A DNA stretch of 64,000 bases from Sphingomonas sp. Leaf357. GTDB taxonomy: Bacteria > Pseudomonadota > Alphaproteobacteria > Sphingomonadales > Sphingomonadaceae. Under the pieces are notes generated by a model. It saw only the letters and a list, made by a program, of their open reading frames with translations. It was not told where the DNA came from and did no database searches. Below are positions 1 through 7,247 of this stretch, one piece after another (position 1 is the first letter of the stretch; each line of letters begins with the position of its first letter). The stretch is taken from assembly GCF_001423845.1 (NCBI RefSeq), contig NZ_LMPM01000001.1, forward strand, positions 1,217,493-1,281,492, written 5' to 3'. The translations under genes were made by a program, and so were the position numbers.

Positions 1-192
1 CGCCGTCGCATGGTTGAGCGTGAACAGCTCCTGCAGCTTCGGGATGATGATGTCGTTCAGGCTGGTGATGCCGCCGAAGGTGAAGAAGAGGGCGAAGACG
101 AAGATGCGCAGATCGGGCGCATCGACATGCTCGTCATGTCCCCGCTCCGCCGCGTCGGCGCTGGTCGTGTCGTGTGCCGGCGCGAGGGCCAT
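1..192 (-). CDS. Sugar MFS transporter (FucP/GluP-like), N-terminal part only
   Basis: This is the first 64 codons of a gene that runs off the left edge. After a hydrophilic head of about 28 residues, a first membrane segment carries LFFTFGGITSLNDIIIPKL. That pattern (aromatic-rich helix, G, then LNDI and a Pro) is typical of the first helix of fucose/glucose/galactose permeases of the FHS group in the major facilitator superfamily. The ATG is preceded by AGGAG at about 9 nt, which supports the start. It lies 58 bp downstream of the B2 gene on the same strand, so it could be co-transcribed, but a sugar transporter has no evident role in peptide tailoring. The family call rests on one helix only. 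Confidence 0.7.
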   Translation of the reverse strand, partial: MALAPAHDTTSADAAERGHDEHVDAPDLRIFVFALFFTFGGITSLNDIIIPKLQELFTLNHATA

Positions 193-250
193 ATGCCTGT
201 CTCCTGAAGATCCGCGCCGTTCTATCGCCGGGATGGGCCGCGTCCAGCCC

Positions 251-727
251 TCAGACGAAGCAGCCCAGTTCGGGCATGTTCTTTGCCACCGGATAGCCGA
301 CGACCTCGACCCCCGCTGCATCGAGCCAGGCATGCGCGTCGATCGGTTTCTGCTCGCCGCGGCTGGCGCCGAAATGCATTACGCTGGCGATCCCGCGCCG
401 ACGGAGCATGGCGTGCGCGGCCATCGCCTGTTGCAGGCAGACGGAACGGAACGGCATGAACGGCGCGGCGGCGGCGACGGCCCAGCCGATGTCCTTCGCG
501 ATACGCGCCTGTTCGGGTGTCGCGCCTACACCGTGCGCGGTGACGCGCGGGTCGCTCGGTGGCACGAAGGTGCCGAATTTCGCCGACACTTTCGGAAACG
601 GGCGCAGCAGCACGATCACGCGTGCGCTGAGCATGCTCGCCGCGGCTTCCGTGACGAGCCATTGCCGCCTCGCCCCGACGCCCGCGAGGGTGCGCAGCTT
701 ACGCAGGATCGACGGCGATCGCGCCAT
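251..727 (-). CDS. Lasso peptide B2 protein (transglutaminase-like leader peptidase)
   Basis: This 158-aa protein has the fold signature of lasso-peptide B2 proteins, the cysteine proteases that remove the leader from a precursor held by the RRE protein. A Cys-His-Asp triad is visible: Cys97 in RSVCLQQAM, His132 and Asp136 in DAHAWLD. The conserved HAW and the closing GYPV stretch also fit. Length matches the family's usual 140-160 residues. Its start overlaps the end of the PqqD-like gene by 29 bp, so the two are probably translationally coupled. It is the last of four tightly packed genes. The substrate peptide and the ring-closing synthetase are not visible in the window, so the product made is unknown. 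Confidence 0.85.
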   Translation of the reverse strand: MARSPSILRKLRTLAGVGARRQWLVTEAAASMLSARVIVLLRPFPKVSAKFGTFVPPSDPRVTAHGVGATPEQARIAKDIGWAVAAAAPFMPFRSVCLQQAMAAHAMLRRRGIASVMHFGASRGEQKPIDAHAWLDAAGVEVVGYPVAKNMPELGCFV

Positions 728-962
728 GCTTCTCCATCTCGCTGACGAACTGGGTCACTTCGGCGCGGCAGGTGTCGAGGTCGATCGCGAATTCCTGCAC
801 CAAGGTAGTGCAGATCGTGTCGATGTCGCTGGGCGTTTCGATCAATTCCCAGATCCGCGCGCCGACCTCGTTGACGCCGAGATAATTGCCGCGCGCCGCG
901 CTCATCATCATGATCTCGTCGCCGACCCGCGCGCTGAGCCAGTCTCCCGAACGCCTGATCAC
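699..962 (-). CDS. PqqD-like RiPP recognition element (lasso B1-type)
   Basis: An 87-aa PqqD-family protein. Such proteins are winged-helix RiPP recognition elements that bind a precursor leader peptide and present it to modifying enzymes. The pattern GNYLGVNEVGARIWELI is the typical PqqD helix-1 region; the C-terminal half is a predicted helix-rich segment ending near VDPA. A GTG start overlaps the sulfotransferase stop (GTGA), and the gene overlaps the following B2 gene, as expected for split B1/B2 lasso systems. No pqqA, pqqB, pqqC or pqqE homologue is nearby, which argues against a role in PQQ synthesis. Confidence 0.85.
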   Translation of the reverse strand: MIRRSGDWLSARVGDEIMMMSAARGNYLGVNEVGARIWELIETPSDIDTICTTLVQEFAIDLDTCRAEVTQFVSEMEKHGAIAVDPA

Positions 963-1873
963 GCCTTCATCCTTTCGTCATCGCGCACTAGTCCATAGCC
1001 GAGACGCGCCATCATCACAGCCTGATCCGTCTCGATCCGCGCGACCTGCTCGGCAGTGAGTTCGTCGCGCCATCCCCCGGCGATGCCGCGGCGGAAGAAC
1101 TTGCCCGCCGGGTTGGCGCGGGGTGCCTCGCGAAAGCCGCGCTCGCTCTCCTGCTGCTTCAGGGCGTCGAAATTGGCGAAGCGCGCGGCCTGCTCGCAAT
1201 CGGCCCGGGACACCGCGATCCCGGCAAACGCCAGCGCCTCGCGCAGCACGCCGGCGGTATCGGCGCGCAGATCCTCGTAGCGGAGGAGGTGGAGGGGGAT
1301 GTCGCCCTGGTTGATCCAGCTGACATTATAGCCGGCCCAGGTCGGCAATTGCTGGCGCAGCTGGCTGACCTGTCGATCGGAGCGCCCGGACAGGCTGGAG
1401 GTCGCCGATCCCATGAAGGCGATCGCCTCGTCCACGGACTGGTTGTTGTGATTGGCGAGCGAGGGCGCGACGTCGCGCGGATCGCGCACGATCAGGATCG
1501 CGCCCGCCGCCGCCGAAGGCCCGCCGAGCAAGGGCTCGCCGCCCGTCGTATAGGTATAGGCGTCGTGCGATTTGACGAAGCGCACGCCGCCGAACCGCGT
1601 TTCGGCGGCCTCCTCCTCCGGCTCCTGCGACTCCTGGTCGGCCGCGATCGCCTGATAGACGCGCGGCCGCAGCGCATCGCATTCCTCGTGCGTCAGCAGC
1701 CCGGCCGGGAACATCATGACATTGTCGAACCAGTGGCGCGCGCTGGCGATGCCGCCGCGTTCGGGCACGTCGTTGATATCGACCGGCACGTCGCGCTGCA
1801 GATTGGCCACCAGCAGGCGGAACCAGGTGTTGCCCGATTTGGGGTAGGAGGCGAGCCAGACGATCCGGTTCAA
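959..1873 (-). CDS. Sulfotransferase in a RiPP-type tailoring operon
   Basis: A PAPS-dependent sulfotransferase of about 304 aa. The 5'-phosphosulfate loop is SYPKSGNTW near residue 10. The 3'-phosphate site is the VRDPRDVAPS segment near the middle, followed later by LLRYEDL, as in the Sulfotransfer_1 family. I place the start at a TTG (residues read MNRIVWLASYPKSG) because the family begins directly before the PKSG loop; the TTG overlaps the kinase stop as TTGA. The frame stays open far upstream, but that extension lies inside the kinase gene. Position between a HprK-like kinase and the PqqD/B2 pair suggests that it sulfates the peptide made here. That is inference; such enzymes also act on sugars and lipids. 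Confidence 0.8.
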   Translation of the reverse strand: MNRIVWLASYPKSGNTWFRLLVANLQRDVPVDINDVPERGGIASARHWFDNVMMFPAGLLTHEECDALRPRVYQAIAADQESQEPEEEAAETRFGGVRFVKSHDAYTYTTGGEPLLGGPSAAAGAILIVRDPRDVAPSLANHNNQSVDEAIAFMGSATSSLSGRSDRQVSQLRQQLPTWAGYNVSWINQGDIPLHLLRYEDLRADTAGVLREALAFAGIAVSRADCEQAARFANFDALKQQESERGFREAPRANPAGKFFRRGIAGGWRDELTAEQVARIETDQAVMMARLGYGLVRDDERMKA

Positions 1874-2796
1874 GCCGCCCGCTCCAGCAACCCGAGGTCG
1901 CGCCAGTGCGTCTCCAGCCATCCGATCACCGTCGGGAAGAGCTTGAAGTCGAGCGGACGGGTGAGCGTGAAGACGCCGGAGCGCTGCCCGATCGTCGCCG
2001 CCGCCTGGAAATAGAGCTCCTGTTGCCCCATCCGGTTCACCAGCTGCGGCCGATACGCATTGGTCCTGACCAACACCGCGCCATCGACGATGTTGGGCCG
2101 CTCGATTCCCGGCGGCGCATTGGGCGGCCGGGCTTCGCGCAGCACATAGACGGCGGCCAGCGGCAAGGGTGCCGCGATCGCGGCGCGCGGTTCGACGTAG
2201 AATTTCTCGAGCCGCGTGCGGACCGGTGCCGTCTTGCGATCGGCGAGCGACAGGCGGTCGATCGAATTCTGCCAGAGTTTCAGCTGCCGCCCGTCGGGCT
2301 GCACCCACGGCAGGCCGTCCTCGATCGAAATGCCGCAGAAATCGTCGGTGACGAGATCATAGCCGGCATCTCCCAGCGCGGCGGCCAGAGTCGATTTGCC
2401 GGCGCCCGAGGGGCCGCAGAACAATACCGCCTGGTCGCGCACCCGCACCGCGCTGGCATGCAGCACGATCCGTTTGCGCTGTTGCAGCAGGATGCCGAAG
2501 CCGGTGCCGCTGAGGAAGATCGCGGCGTCGGCCGGGCTGGTGTCGCGCTCGAGCTGATAGGTGATGCGGTTGCCGGTGGCCATCAGCATGCGGATGATGC
2601 CGGGCACCGCGATCAGAAACCGATCGGCCGCGATCCACCAGTTCGGGCCGCCGCCGGATGCGTCGGACAGCGCCTCCGGCACCTGGCCCGAGCGGATGCT
2701 GACGTCGGGCTCGGCCGGCAGGTCGGGAAGGGCGATCAGGCCCGGCAATGCCAGGTCGCAGGCCACCGATAGTCCCGAGATGATGTAAGAAAACAT
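1870..2796 (-). CDS. HPr kinase/phosphorylase-like protein (lasso peptide kinase type)
   Basis: A 308-aa protein related to the C-terminal kinase half of HprK. Visible are LHASAV near residue 112, a Walker A loop GPSGAGKST at about 128-136, and the acidic pair in LVTDDF near 150. It lacks the N-terminal domain of true HprK, and no PTS genes are nearby. Homologues in lasso peptide clusters phosphorylate the peptide, for example the kinase of the paeninodin cluster, so a tailoring role is likely here. AGGAG sits 5 nt before the ATG. It heads the four-gene run and its stop overlaps the next start (TTGA). An alternative role in serine or sugar phosphorylation cannot be excluded. Confidence 0.8.
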   Translation of the reverse strand: MFSYIISGLSVACDLALPGLIALPDLPAEPDVSIRSGQVPEALSDASGGGPNWWIAADRFLIAVPGIIRMLMATGNRITYQLERDTSPADAAIFLSGTGFGILLQQRKRIVLHASAVRVRDQAVLFCGPSGAGKSTLAAALGDAGYDLVTDDFCGISIEDGLPWVQPDGRQLKLWQNSIDRLSLADRKTAPVRTRLEKFYVEPRAAIAAPLPLAAVYVLREARPPNAPPGIERPNIVDGAVLVRTNAYRPQLVNRMGQQELYFQAAATIGQRSGVFTLTRPLDFKLFPTVIGWLETHWRDLGLLERAA

Positions 2797-3082
2797 TCCG
2801 ACTCCTGGCTCGCACCGACATGCAATCGGATGCGCGACTTCGCCAACGCACGGCCATTAACCGATATTGAGCGCGTCGCCCACCCTCGCGATGGTCGCGA
2901 CGGCGTTTTGCGTGAGCGGTATGGCCCGAACGCGATATTGCAACGTCGTCGAGCCCGGCGCACGATCGTGTTGTAAGACTTGCACAATTTCGTATCGGCT
3001 GAACACCGTGGCCCGGAGGCGGGATTTGATGCTGTAAGAGAGATCGTGGTTTGCGCTCGGGAGCGCGCAACTACGGTAACGG

Positions 3083-3259
3083 TCAGGCGTGCGGCCGAGA
3101 GTCCGGGCCGGATATGTCGAGATGGTCCTGCCCTACGCCGTATTTTTCCTGGACCAGTGCCATGCTGTGGCCGACATGCGCGGCGATCCCGTGATCGCCA
3201 GCAGCTTCGAGCGCGCGGCAAGCCTCCTGCAAAAGCGAATAAATTCGCAGGGCGTCCAT
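3083..3259 (-). CDS. Small protein of unknown function (58 aa)
   Basis: A 58-residue product starting MDALRIYSLLQEACRA. The first 40 residues look like two amphipathic helices separated by AAGDHG, then EKYGVGQDH and a polar tail ending RPHA. GGAG lies 6 nt before the ATG, better than for the GTG 12 bp upstream. It is on the same strand as the kinase operon and 286 bp upstream of it. I tested it as a lasso precursor. A core starting at Gly41 would have Asp48 at ring position 8, but the leader lacks the Thr at -2 and the YxxP motif, so that reading is weak. I do not recognise the family. A helical regulatory or accessory protein is at least as likely. Confidence 0.5.
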   Translation of the reverse strand: MDALRIYSLLQEACRALEAAGDHGIAAHVGHSMALVQEKYGVGQDHLDISGPDSRPHA

Positions 3260-3729
3260 TTCGATCTCCACTCGGGTTGGTCGGGGCGAGGTCGCCCGGT
3301 GCCGTTTCGTCTACACGCGCACCCATCGCACCGAAACAGGCAATACATGCGAGGTCCCAACGCCGATCGCGGATTTTCTTTCCGGAAAATCTTGCAGGTG
3401 CGAATAGACGCAAATCGGGGCTTTCGGTCGCGTGATCGACCGGAACATCGGCGATCTTCCCGGATGGAACGGGTCGTCGACCGTATTCGGAATCTTGACG
3501 TCATTTTCACGGGAGCCGAGCCGGCAACCGAACGTGTCGCGGGCACGCAGTCGGCTCATGCTCGGCGATATCGTAATAGTAAGAAAATCGAACCATTGTA
3601 GAAAGCAAGTTGGAATAGACTGACAAATGTCTTTAAGTGTCGGTCGTTGGCTGGCAAGCTGGAGTGATCGAAGGGACGAATGGCCGGGGGCGGTCTGTGT
3701 TGTTTTGATACGGATGGAGCTGAAAAGGG
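3260..3729. other. Intergenic region, no supported gene
   Basis: About 470 bp between the divergent 58-aa gene and the MarR-type gene. Base composition is lower in GC than in the flanking genes, most clearly from 3570 to 3640. Open frames on both strands here have poor third-position GC bias and no recognisable domains. Promoters for both flanking genes should lie here, but I see no convincing -35/-10 pair. No lasso-type precursor (leader with YxxP, Thr at -2, Gly1 with an acidic residue at 7-9) was found by eye. Confidence 0.5.
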
Positions 3730-4194
3730 ATGGAAACGGTCGAAGACCTGATCAGGGACTTCAGCGCGAAGCTGGGCAGCATCGCCGGCGAGTTCGGTGC
3801 GCGCGCCGATCAGATCATTTCGTCCGGGCGCATCCTGCCCGATAATGTTGCCGATGGCCCGGTCGATCTCGTCGCGCGGGCGCGCAACATCATGGCGTCG
3901 CGCAAGGCACGGCGGAAATTCTTCCCGGCGGACCTGTTCCACGAGCCGGCGTGGGAGATGCTGATGGCCTTGTTCATCATCTACGAGGGCGAGCATACGA
4001 TGAACGTCAAGGCGCTGGTGTCGTGCAGCGACGCGCCGGCGACGACGTCGCAGCGCTGGATCGATCATCTCCACAAATCCGGGCTGATCGATCGCGTGAC
4101 CGATACGATCGACCGCCGCCGGATCGACATCTCGCTCAGCGAGCGCGGGCACGACGCCATGACCCGGTATCTGAAAGACGTCGTCGTCGGGTGA
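3730..4194 (+). CDS. MarR-type winged-helix transcriptional regulator
   Basis: A 154-aa protein with a MarR-like winged helix in its second half. The recognition region is SDAPATTSQRWIDHL, followed by the wing signature SGLIDRVTDTIDRRRIDI with the DxRR acidic-basic pattern, and a closing helix SERGHDAMTRYL. The N-terminal 80 residues are helical and carry the basic run SRKARRKFF. It sits upstream of the DUF11 surface locus on the same strand, 377 bp away, and opposite the tailoring operon. It could regulate either. The ligand is unknown. Confidence 0.8.
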   Translation: METVEDLIRDFSAKLGSIAGEFGARADQIISSGRILPDNVADGPVDLVARARNIMASRKARRKFFPADLFHEPAWEMLMALFIIYEGEHTMNVKALVSCSDAPATTSQRWIDHLHKSGLIDRVTDTIDRRRIDISLSERGHDAMTRYLKDVVVG

Positions 4195-4571
4195 TTCGCC
4201 CGGGCTCGGCGATCGGCCCGACCTAGCGCGGTCTTGCGGACCGCGAACCGTCCTTACGCCTGACCCGGCGCTGAACCATCATGGTAAACGGCTGTAAATG
4301 CGTCGTTTCGACGGCTTTTTGCCGCAGACGGTTCGACCGGCAAAGTCGAACCATTTCGACTTGCATACGATATTTCACGGAGACAAGGCCGACGCCCATT
4401 GCGGGGCGAAATCAAACCAAAACAGTATCGATCCCGCTTTGGTTGCAAGTAAATCCAAAGTGAAGTCGTAGCTTTTCATTAAGCCATATCGCCGAAAATT
4501 CCCCTGATTTGAATATCGGGGCAATAATGCGTTCAGGCGTACATCAGGTGGGACAAGGGACCAGGAAAGGC
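4195..4571. other. Upstream region of the DUF11 surface-protein locus
   Basis: A 377-bp spacer that becomes clearly AT-richer after 4280. Just past the regulator gene, GCGGTC/GACCGC arms around a short TTGC loop (about 4230-4246) could form a hairpin without a T-run. TTGCAA at 4443-4448 could be a -35 element, but the hexamer 17 bp further on (TCGTAG) is a poor -10. A CCCC...GGGG pair brackets 4501-4520. The surface operon promoter probably lies in the second half. No gene is supported. Confidence 0.4.
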
Positions 4572-5501
4572 ATGCCGATCGGCAAGTCATGCCTGGCGTC
4601 CGCGCTGATTTTGACTGCCGGTGCATTTCCCCAATACGCCGCCGCGCAAACAGTCGCCGGAACGAGCATCGTCAATACTGCCACGATGCACTACGATGTC
4701 GGCGGCGAGAGCAATGTCGTCCAGTCCAACCAGGCGACGATCCTGGTGGCGGAACGGCTCGACGTCGCCCTGGCGCGTCGCGGCAGCGGGCCGATCACAC
4801 GCACCACGACCGCCATTCCGCTGCTGCTGACCAATCGTGGCAACGGGCAGGAGGCGTTCACGCTCTCCACGGTCGACGGCACGGCCACCCCGCCGACCCA
4901 GTTCGCGATCGATGTGGATGGCGACGGCCTGTACGACCCGGCGCGCGACCAGCTGCTGCCAGGGGCCACCACCCCCGTACTGGCCCCCGGCGCGACGGTG
5001 CAATTGCTGCTGCTTGGCGACGTGGCCGGGCAGTTCGACGGCGTCCAGAACACCATCACCGCGCGTGCGGTGACCGGCTATGGCGCGCCGGGCACCGTCT
5101 TCGCGGGCAAGGGCGACAACACTAGCGATGCGGTAGTCGGGCCGACGGGCGCGCAGGCGCAGATCGTCGTGCCGACGATCGTGCAGAGCGCGCAGGGCGC
5201 GCTGGTCAAGACGCAGTCGGTGCTGGCGCCGGACGGGTCGGCGCGCGCGATTCGCGGCGCGATCATCACCTATACGCTGACGGCAAGCGTGCCGGCACCG
5301 TCCAGCGGCGTGCGGATCGACGATCCGATCCCGGCCGGCACCAGCTACGTGCCCGGCAGCCTGATGCTCGACGCCGCGTCGCTGACCGACGCGGGCGACG
5401 GCGATGCGGGCGTCGCCACCGCCACCGGCATCTCGATCGCGCTCGGCGCGCTGACCGATCCCGCCGTCCACACCGTCCAGTTCAAAGTCGTGATCCAATG
5501 A
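4572..5501 (+). CDS. Secreted DUF11-type repeat protein
   Basis: A 309-aa exported protein. A signal peptide (MPIGKSCLASALIL... ending near QYAAA-QT) is followed by a module beginning VNTATMHYDVGG that recurs in two neighbouring proteins. Next is a calcium-loop-like DVDGDGLYDPARD near residue 120, then a DUF11-like beta-sandwich with PIPAGTSYVPGSL near the C terminus. I chose the ATG after AGGAAAGG, because the longer frame from a TTG at 4509 adds 21 residues in front of a complete signal peptide. It is the first gene of a same-strand series. DUF11 domains are extracellular Ig-like folds of bacterial surface proteins; no enzymatic motif is seen. The stop overlaps an ATG of the next frame. Confidence 0.8.
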   Translation: MPIGKSCLASALILTAGAFPQYAAAQTVAGTSIVNTATMHYDVGGESNVVQSNQATILVAERLDVALARRGSGPITRTTTAIPLLLTNRGNGQEAFTLSTVDGTATPPTQFAIDVDGDGLYDPARDQLLPGATTPVLAPGATVQLLLLGDVAGQFDGVQNTITARAVTGYGAPGTVFAGKGDNTSDAVVGPTGAQAQIVVPTIVQSAQGALVKTQSVLAPDGSARAIRGAIITYTLTASVPAPSSGVRIDDPIPAGTSYVPGSLMLDAASLTDAGDGDAGVATATGISIALGALTDPAVHTVQFKVVIQ

Positions 5502-5512
5502 GGAGAGTGAAG

Positions 5513-6004
5513 ATGTGTTCGCGTACAATCATCGTTCCGGTCGCTGCCGCGTTGGCGATGACCGCGGCCCTGGCCGCCGCCACGCCGGCGATCGCCGGGC
5601 CGTTGTCGCTGGTCAGCGAGGTGCGCGTCGAAAAGCGCGTCGCCGCCGCCGACGGCACGACCCGGACGGTGCTGGTCAAGGCCGACAAGGTCGTGCCGGG
5701 CGACCGCGTCGTCTTCGTGCTGACCTATCGCAACACCGGCACCCAGCCGATCGCGAACCTCGTGCTGGCCAATCCGGTGCCGCGCAACATCGCCTACCGC
5801 GCCGGCAATCCCGGCTCCGCCACGCCCGAGGTCTCGGTCGACGGCAAGACTTTCGGACCGCTGTCCGGCCTGCGCGTGGCGACCGCCACCGGGGCGCTGC
5901 GCGCGGCTGGTCCCGACGATGTCACCACCGTCCGGTGGCGCCTTGCGAGCCCAGTCGCGGCCGGCGCGCAAGGCCAACTCGCCTTTCAGGCCGTGCTGAA
6001 ATGA
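5513..6004 (+). CDS. Small secreted DUF11-type protein
   Basis: A 163-aa protein with a signal peptide (MCSRTIIVPVAAALAM... cleaved near PAIA-GP) and a single DUF11-like domain. KADKVVPGDRVVFVLTYRN and ANPVPRNIAYRAGNP are the usual strand and loop patterns of this domain. AGGAG lies 8 nt before the chosen ATG; another ATG 15 bp upstream overlaps the previous stop but would put charged residues in front of the signal. The 3-kb series of similar proteins suggests a multi-subunit surface structure, with this one as a minimal single-domain subunit. No anchor, sortase or PEP-CTERM signal is visible. Confidence 0.8.
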   Translation: MCSRTIIVPVAAALAMTAALAAATPAIAGPLSLVSEVRVEKRVAAADGTTRTVLVKADKVVPGDRVVFVLTYRNTGTQPIANLVLANPVPRNIAYRAGNPGSATPEVSVDGKTFGPLSGLRVATATGALRAAGPDDVTTVRWRLASPVAAGAQGQLAFQAVLK

Positions 6005-6057
6005 CCCCCCAATCACCCCCCCAAGAGCCAGAAACTTTGTATCGAGGAGTATCTTCA

Positions 6058-7176
6058 ATGACTGCAACAGGGATGCGGCGTATCCTGCTGTCGGGCACGG
6101 CAGCGATCGCCTTTTTCGGCGCGGGAGGCACGGCGTACGCGTCGGGCACCAACGCCGGCACGATCATCAGCAACCAGGCGAACGCCAGCTATACCGTCAA
6201 CGGCACGCCCGCGACGGTACAGTCGAACACGGCGACCTTCGTCGTCGATCGCAAGGTGAACCTTACGGTCGTCGCGGATCCGAACGTCAACACGATCGTC
6301 AACCTCGGCCAGACCAATGCCGTGATGACCTTCCGCGTGACCAACAACACCAACGGGACGCAGGATTTCCTGCTCAACGCGAACCAGAACCTGGGCGCAG
6401 GCGGCACTGGGACGGACAATTTCGATGTGACCAACGTCCGGGTGTTCGTCGATTCCAACAATAACGGCGTGTACGACGCCGGGGTCGACACCGCGACGTT
6501 CATCGACGAATTGCTGCCGGACGCATCCGCGGTCGTGTTCATCGTATCCGATGTGCCGACGATCAACGGCGCCAATTACGCCACCGTATCGCTCAATGCG
6601 ACCGTCGCGGCGGGCGGCGCGCAGGGGACGCAGGGCGCGGCGCTGATCCCGACCGACCTGAACCTCATCAACCAGAACGCCGATCTCGACATCGTGTTCG
6701 CGGACAACGATTCGGACGGGCTGCTCGGCGCGGATATCGCGCGCAACGGGCAGGGCCGGGCCTATCTCGAATATGAGGTCGGCGCGCGCGCGGTGAATCT
6801 CAGCATCGTCAAGACCTCGACCGTGCTGACCGACGGTGTCAGCACGCTCAATCCCAAGGCGATCCCCGGAGCAACGGTGCAATATTGCCTGACGGTGCAG
6901 AACAGCACGTTGCTGGTGCCGGCGAGCAATATCAGCCTGACCGACGTCATCCCGGCAAACACCACGTACGTACCGGGATCGATCAAGGTCGGCGGGCTCG
7001 GAACCGGCGGGGTGTGCCTGCTCAACGGCTTCTCGGTCAACGACGACGGATCCCCGGTGCCGCTCAGTCCCTATTCGGGATCGTTCAACGCGACGACCAA
7101 GACGGTGACGGCCGGCATTCCGACGTTGCTCGGCGGCACATCGCTCGCGGTGAGTTTCCAGGTCCTGATCAACTAA
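6058..7176 (+). CDS. Secreted DUF11-type protein with calcium-loop-like motifs
   Basis: A 372-aa protein. The signal peptide ends near GTAYA-SG, and the recurrent module ISNQANASYTVNG follows. Then come DSNNNGVYDAGVD (about residue 140) and DNDSDGLLGADIA (about 220), both like type-3-repeat calcium loops. The C-terminal DUF11 domain contains IPGATVQYCLTVQN and VIPANTTYVPGSI, strikingly like the PGATIDYSLNVTN pattern of the last secreted protein of the locus. GAGGAG lies 8 nt before the ATG. The frame is open upstream across the preceding gene, but only this start gives a signal peptide. Likely exported to the cell surface. Confidence 0.8.
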   Translation: MTATGMRRILLSGTAAIAFFGAGGTAYASGTNAGTIISNQANASYTVNGTPATVQSNTATFVVDRKVNLTVVADPNVNTIVNLGQTNAVMTFRVTNNTNGTQDFLLNANQNLGAGGTGTDNFDVTNVRVFVDSNNNGVYDAGVDTATFIDELLPDASAVVFIVSDVPTINGANYATVSLNATVAAGGAQGTQGAALIPTDLNLINQNADLDIVFADNDSDGLLGADIARNGQGRAYLEYEVGARAVNLSIVKTSTVLTDGVSTLNPKAIPGATVQYCLTVQNSTLLVPASNISLTDVIPANTTYVPGSIKVGGLGTGGVCLLNGFSVNDDGSPVPLSPYSGSFNATTKTVTAGIPTLLGGTSLAVSFQVLIN

Positions 7177-7247
7177 CTCCGACCCCCAAGACAGGAGCCT
7201 TGCCCTCCGGCGCGCGGAAAACCCCGCGCGCCGGACAGCGACCCCTT

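Noticed and set aside
959..2308. A 449-aa version of the sulfotransferase
   Set aside because: The first 145 residues lie inside the kinase gene and are Arg/Ala-rich. The family begins just before the PKSGNTW loop, where a TTG overlaps the kinase stop.
2851..3135. A stretch on the minus strand open for about 90 codons before the kinase gene, ending ...ARVGDALNIG, considered as a precursor peptide
   Set aside because: There is no ATG and no ribosome site in front of the possible GTG start, and third-position GC is low. It has no leader/core features of a lasso or other RiPP precursor.
3311..3559. An 82-codon minus-strand frame in the spacer before the MarR-type gene
   Set aside because: No ribosome site, mixed codon bias, and no similarity that I recognise; it is overlapped by equally long frames in other phases.
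4501..4520. CCCCTGATTTGAATATCGGGG considered as a riboswitch or terminator element
   Set aside because: The complementary run is only 4-5 bp and no conserved riboswitch core is visible, so it was not listed as a feature.
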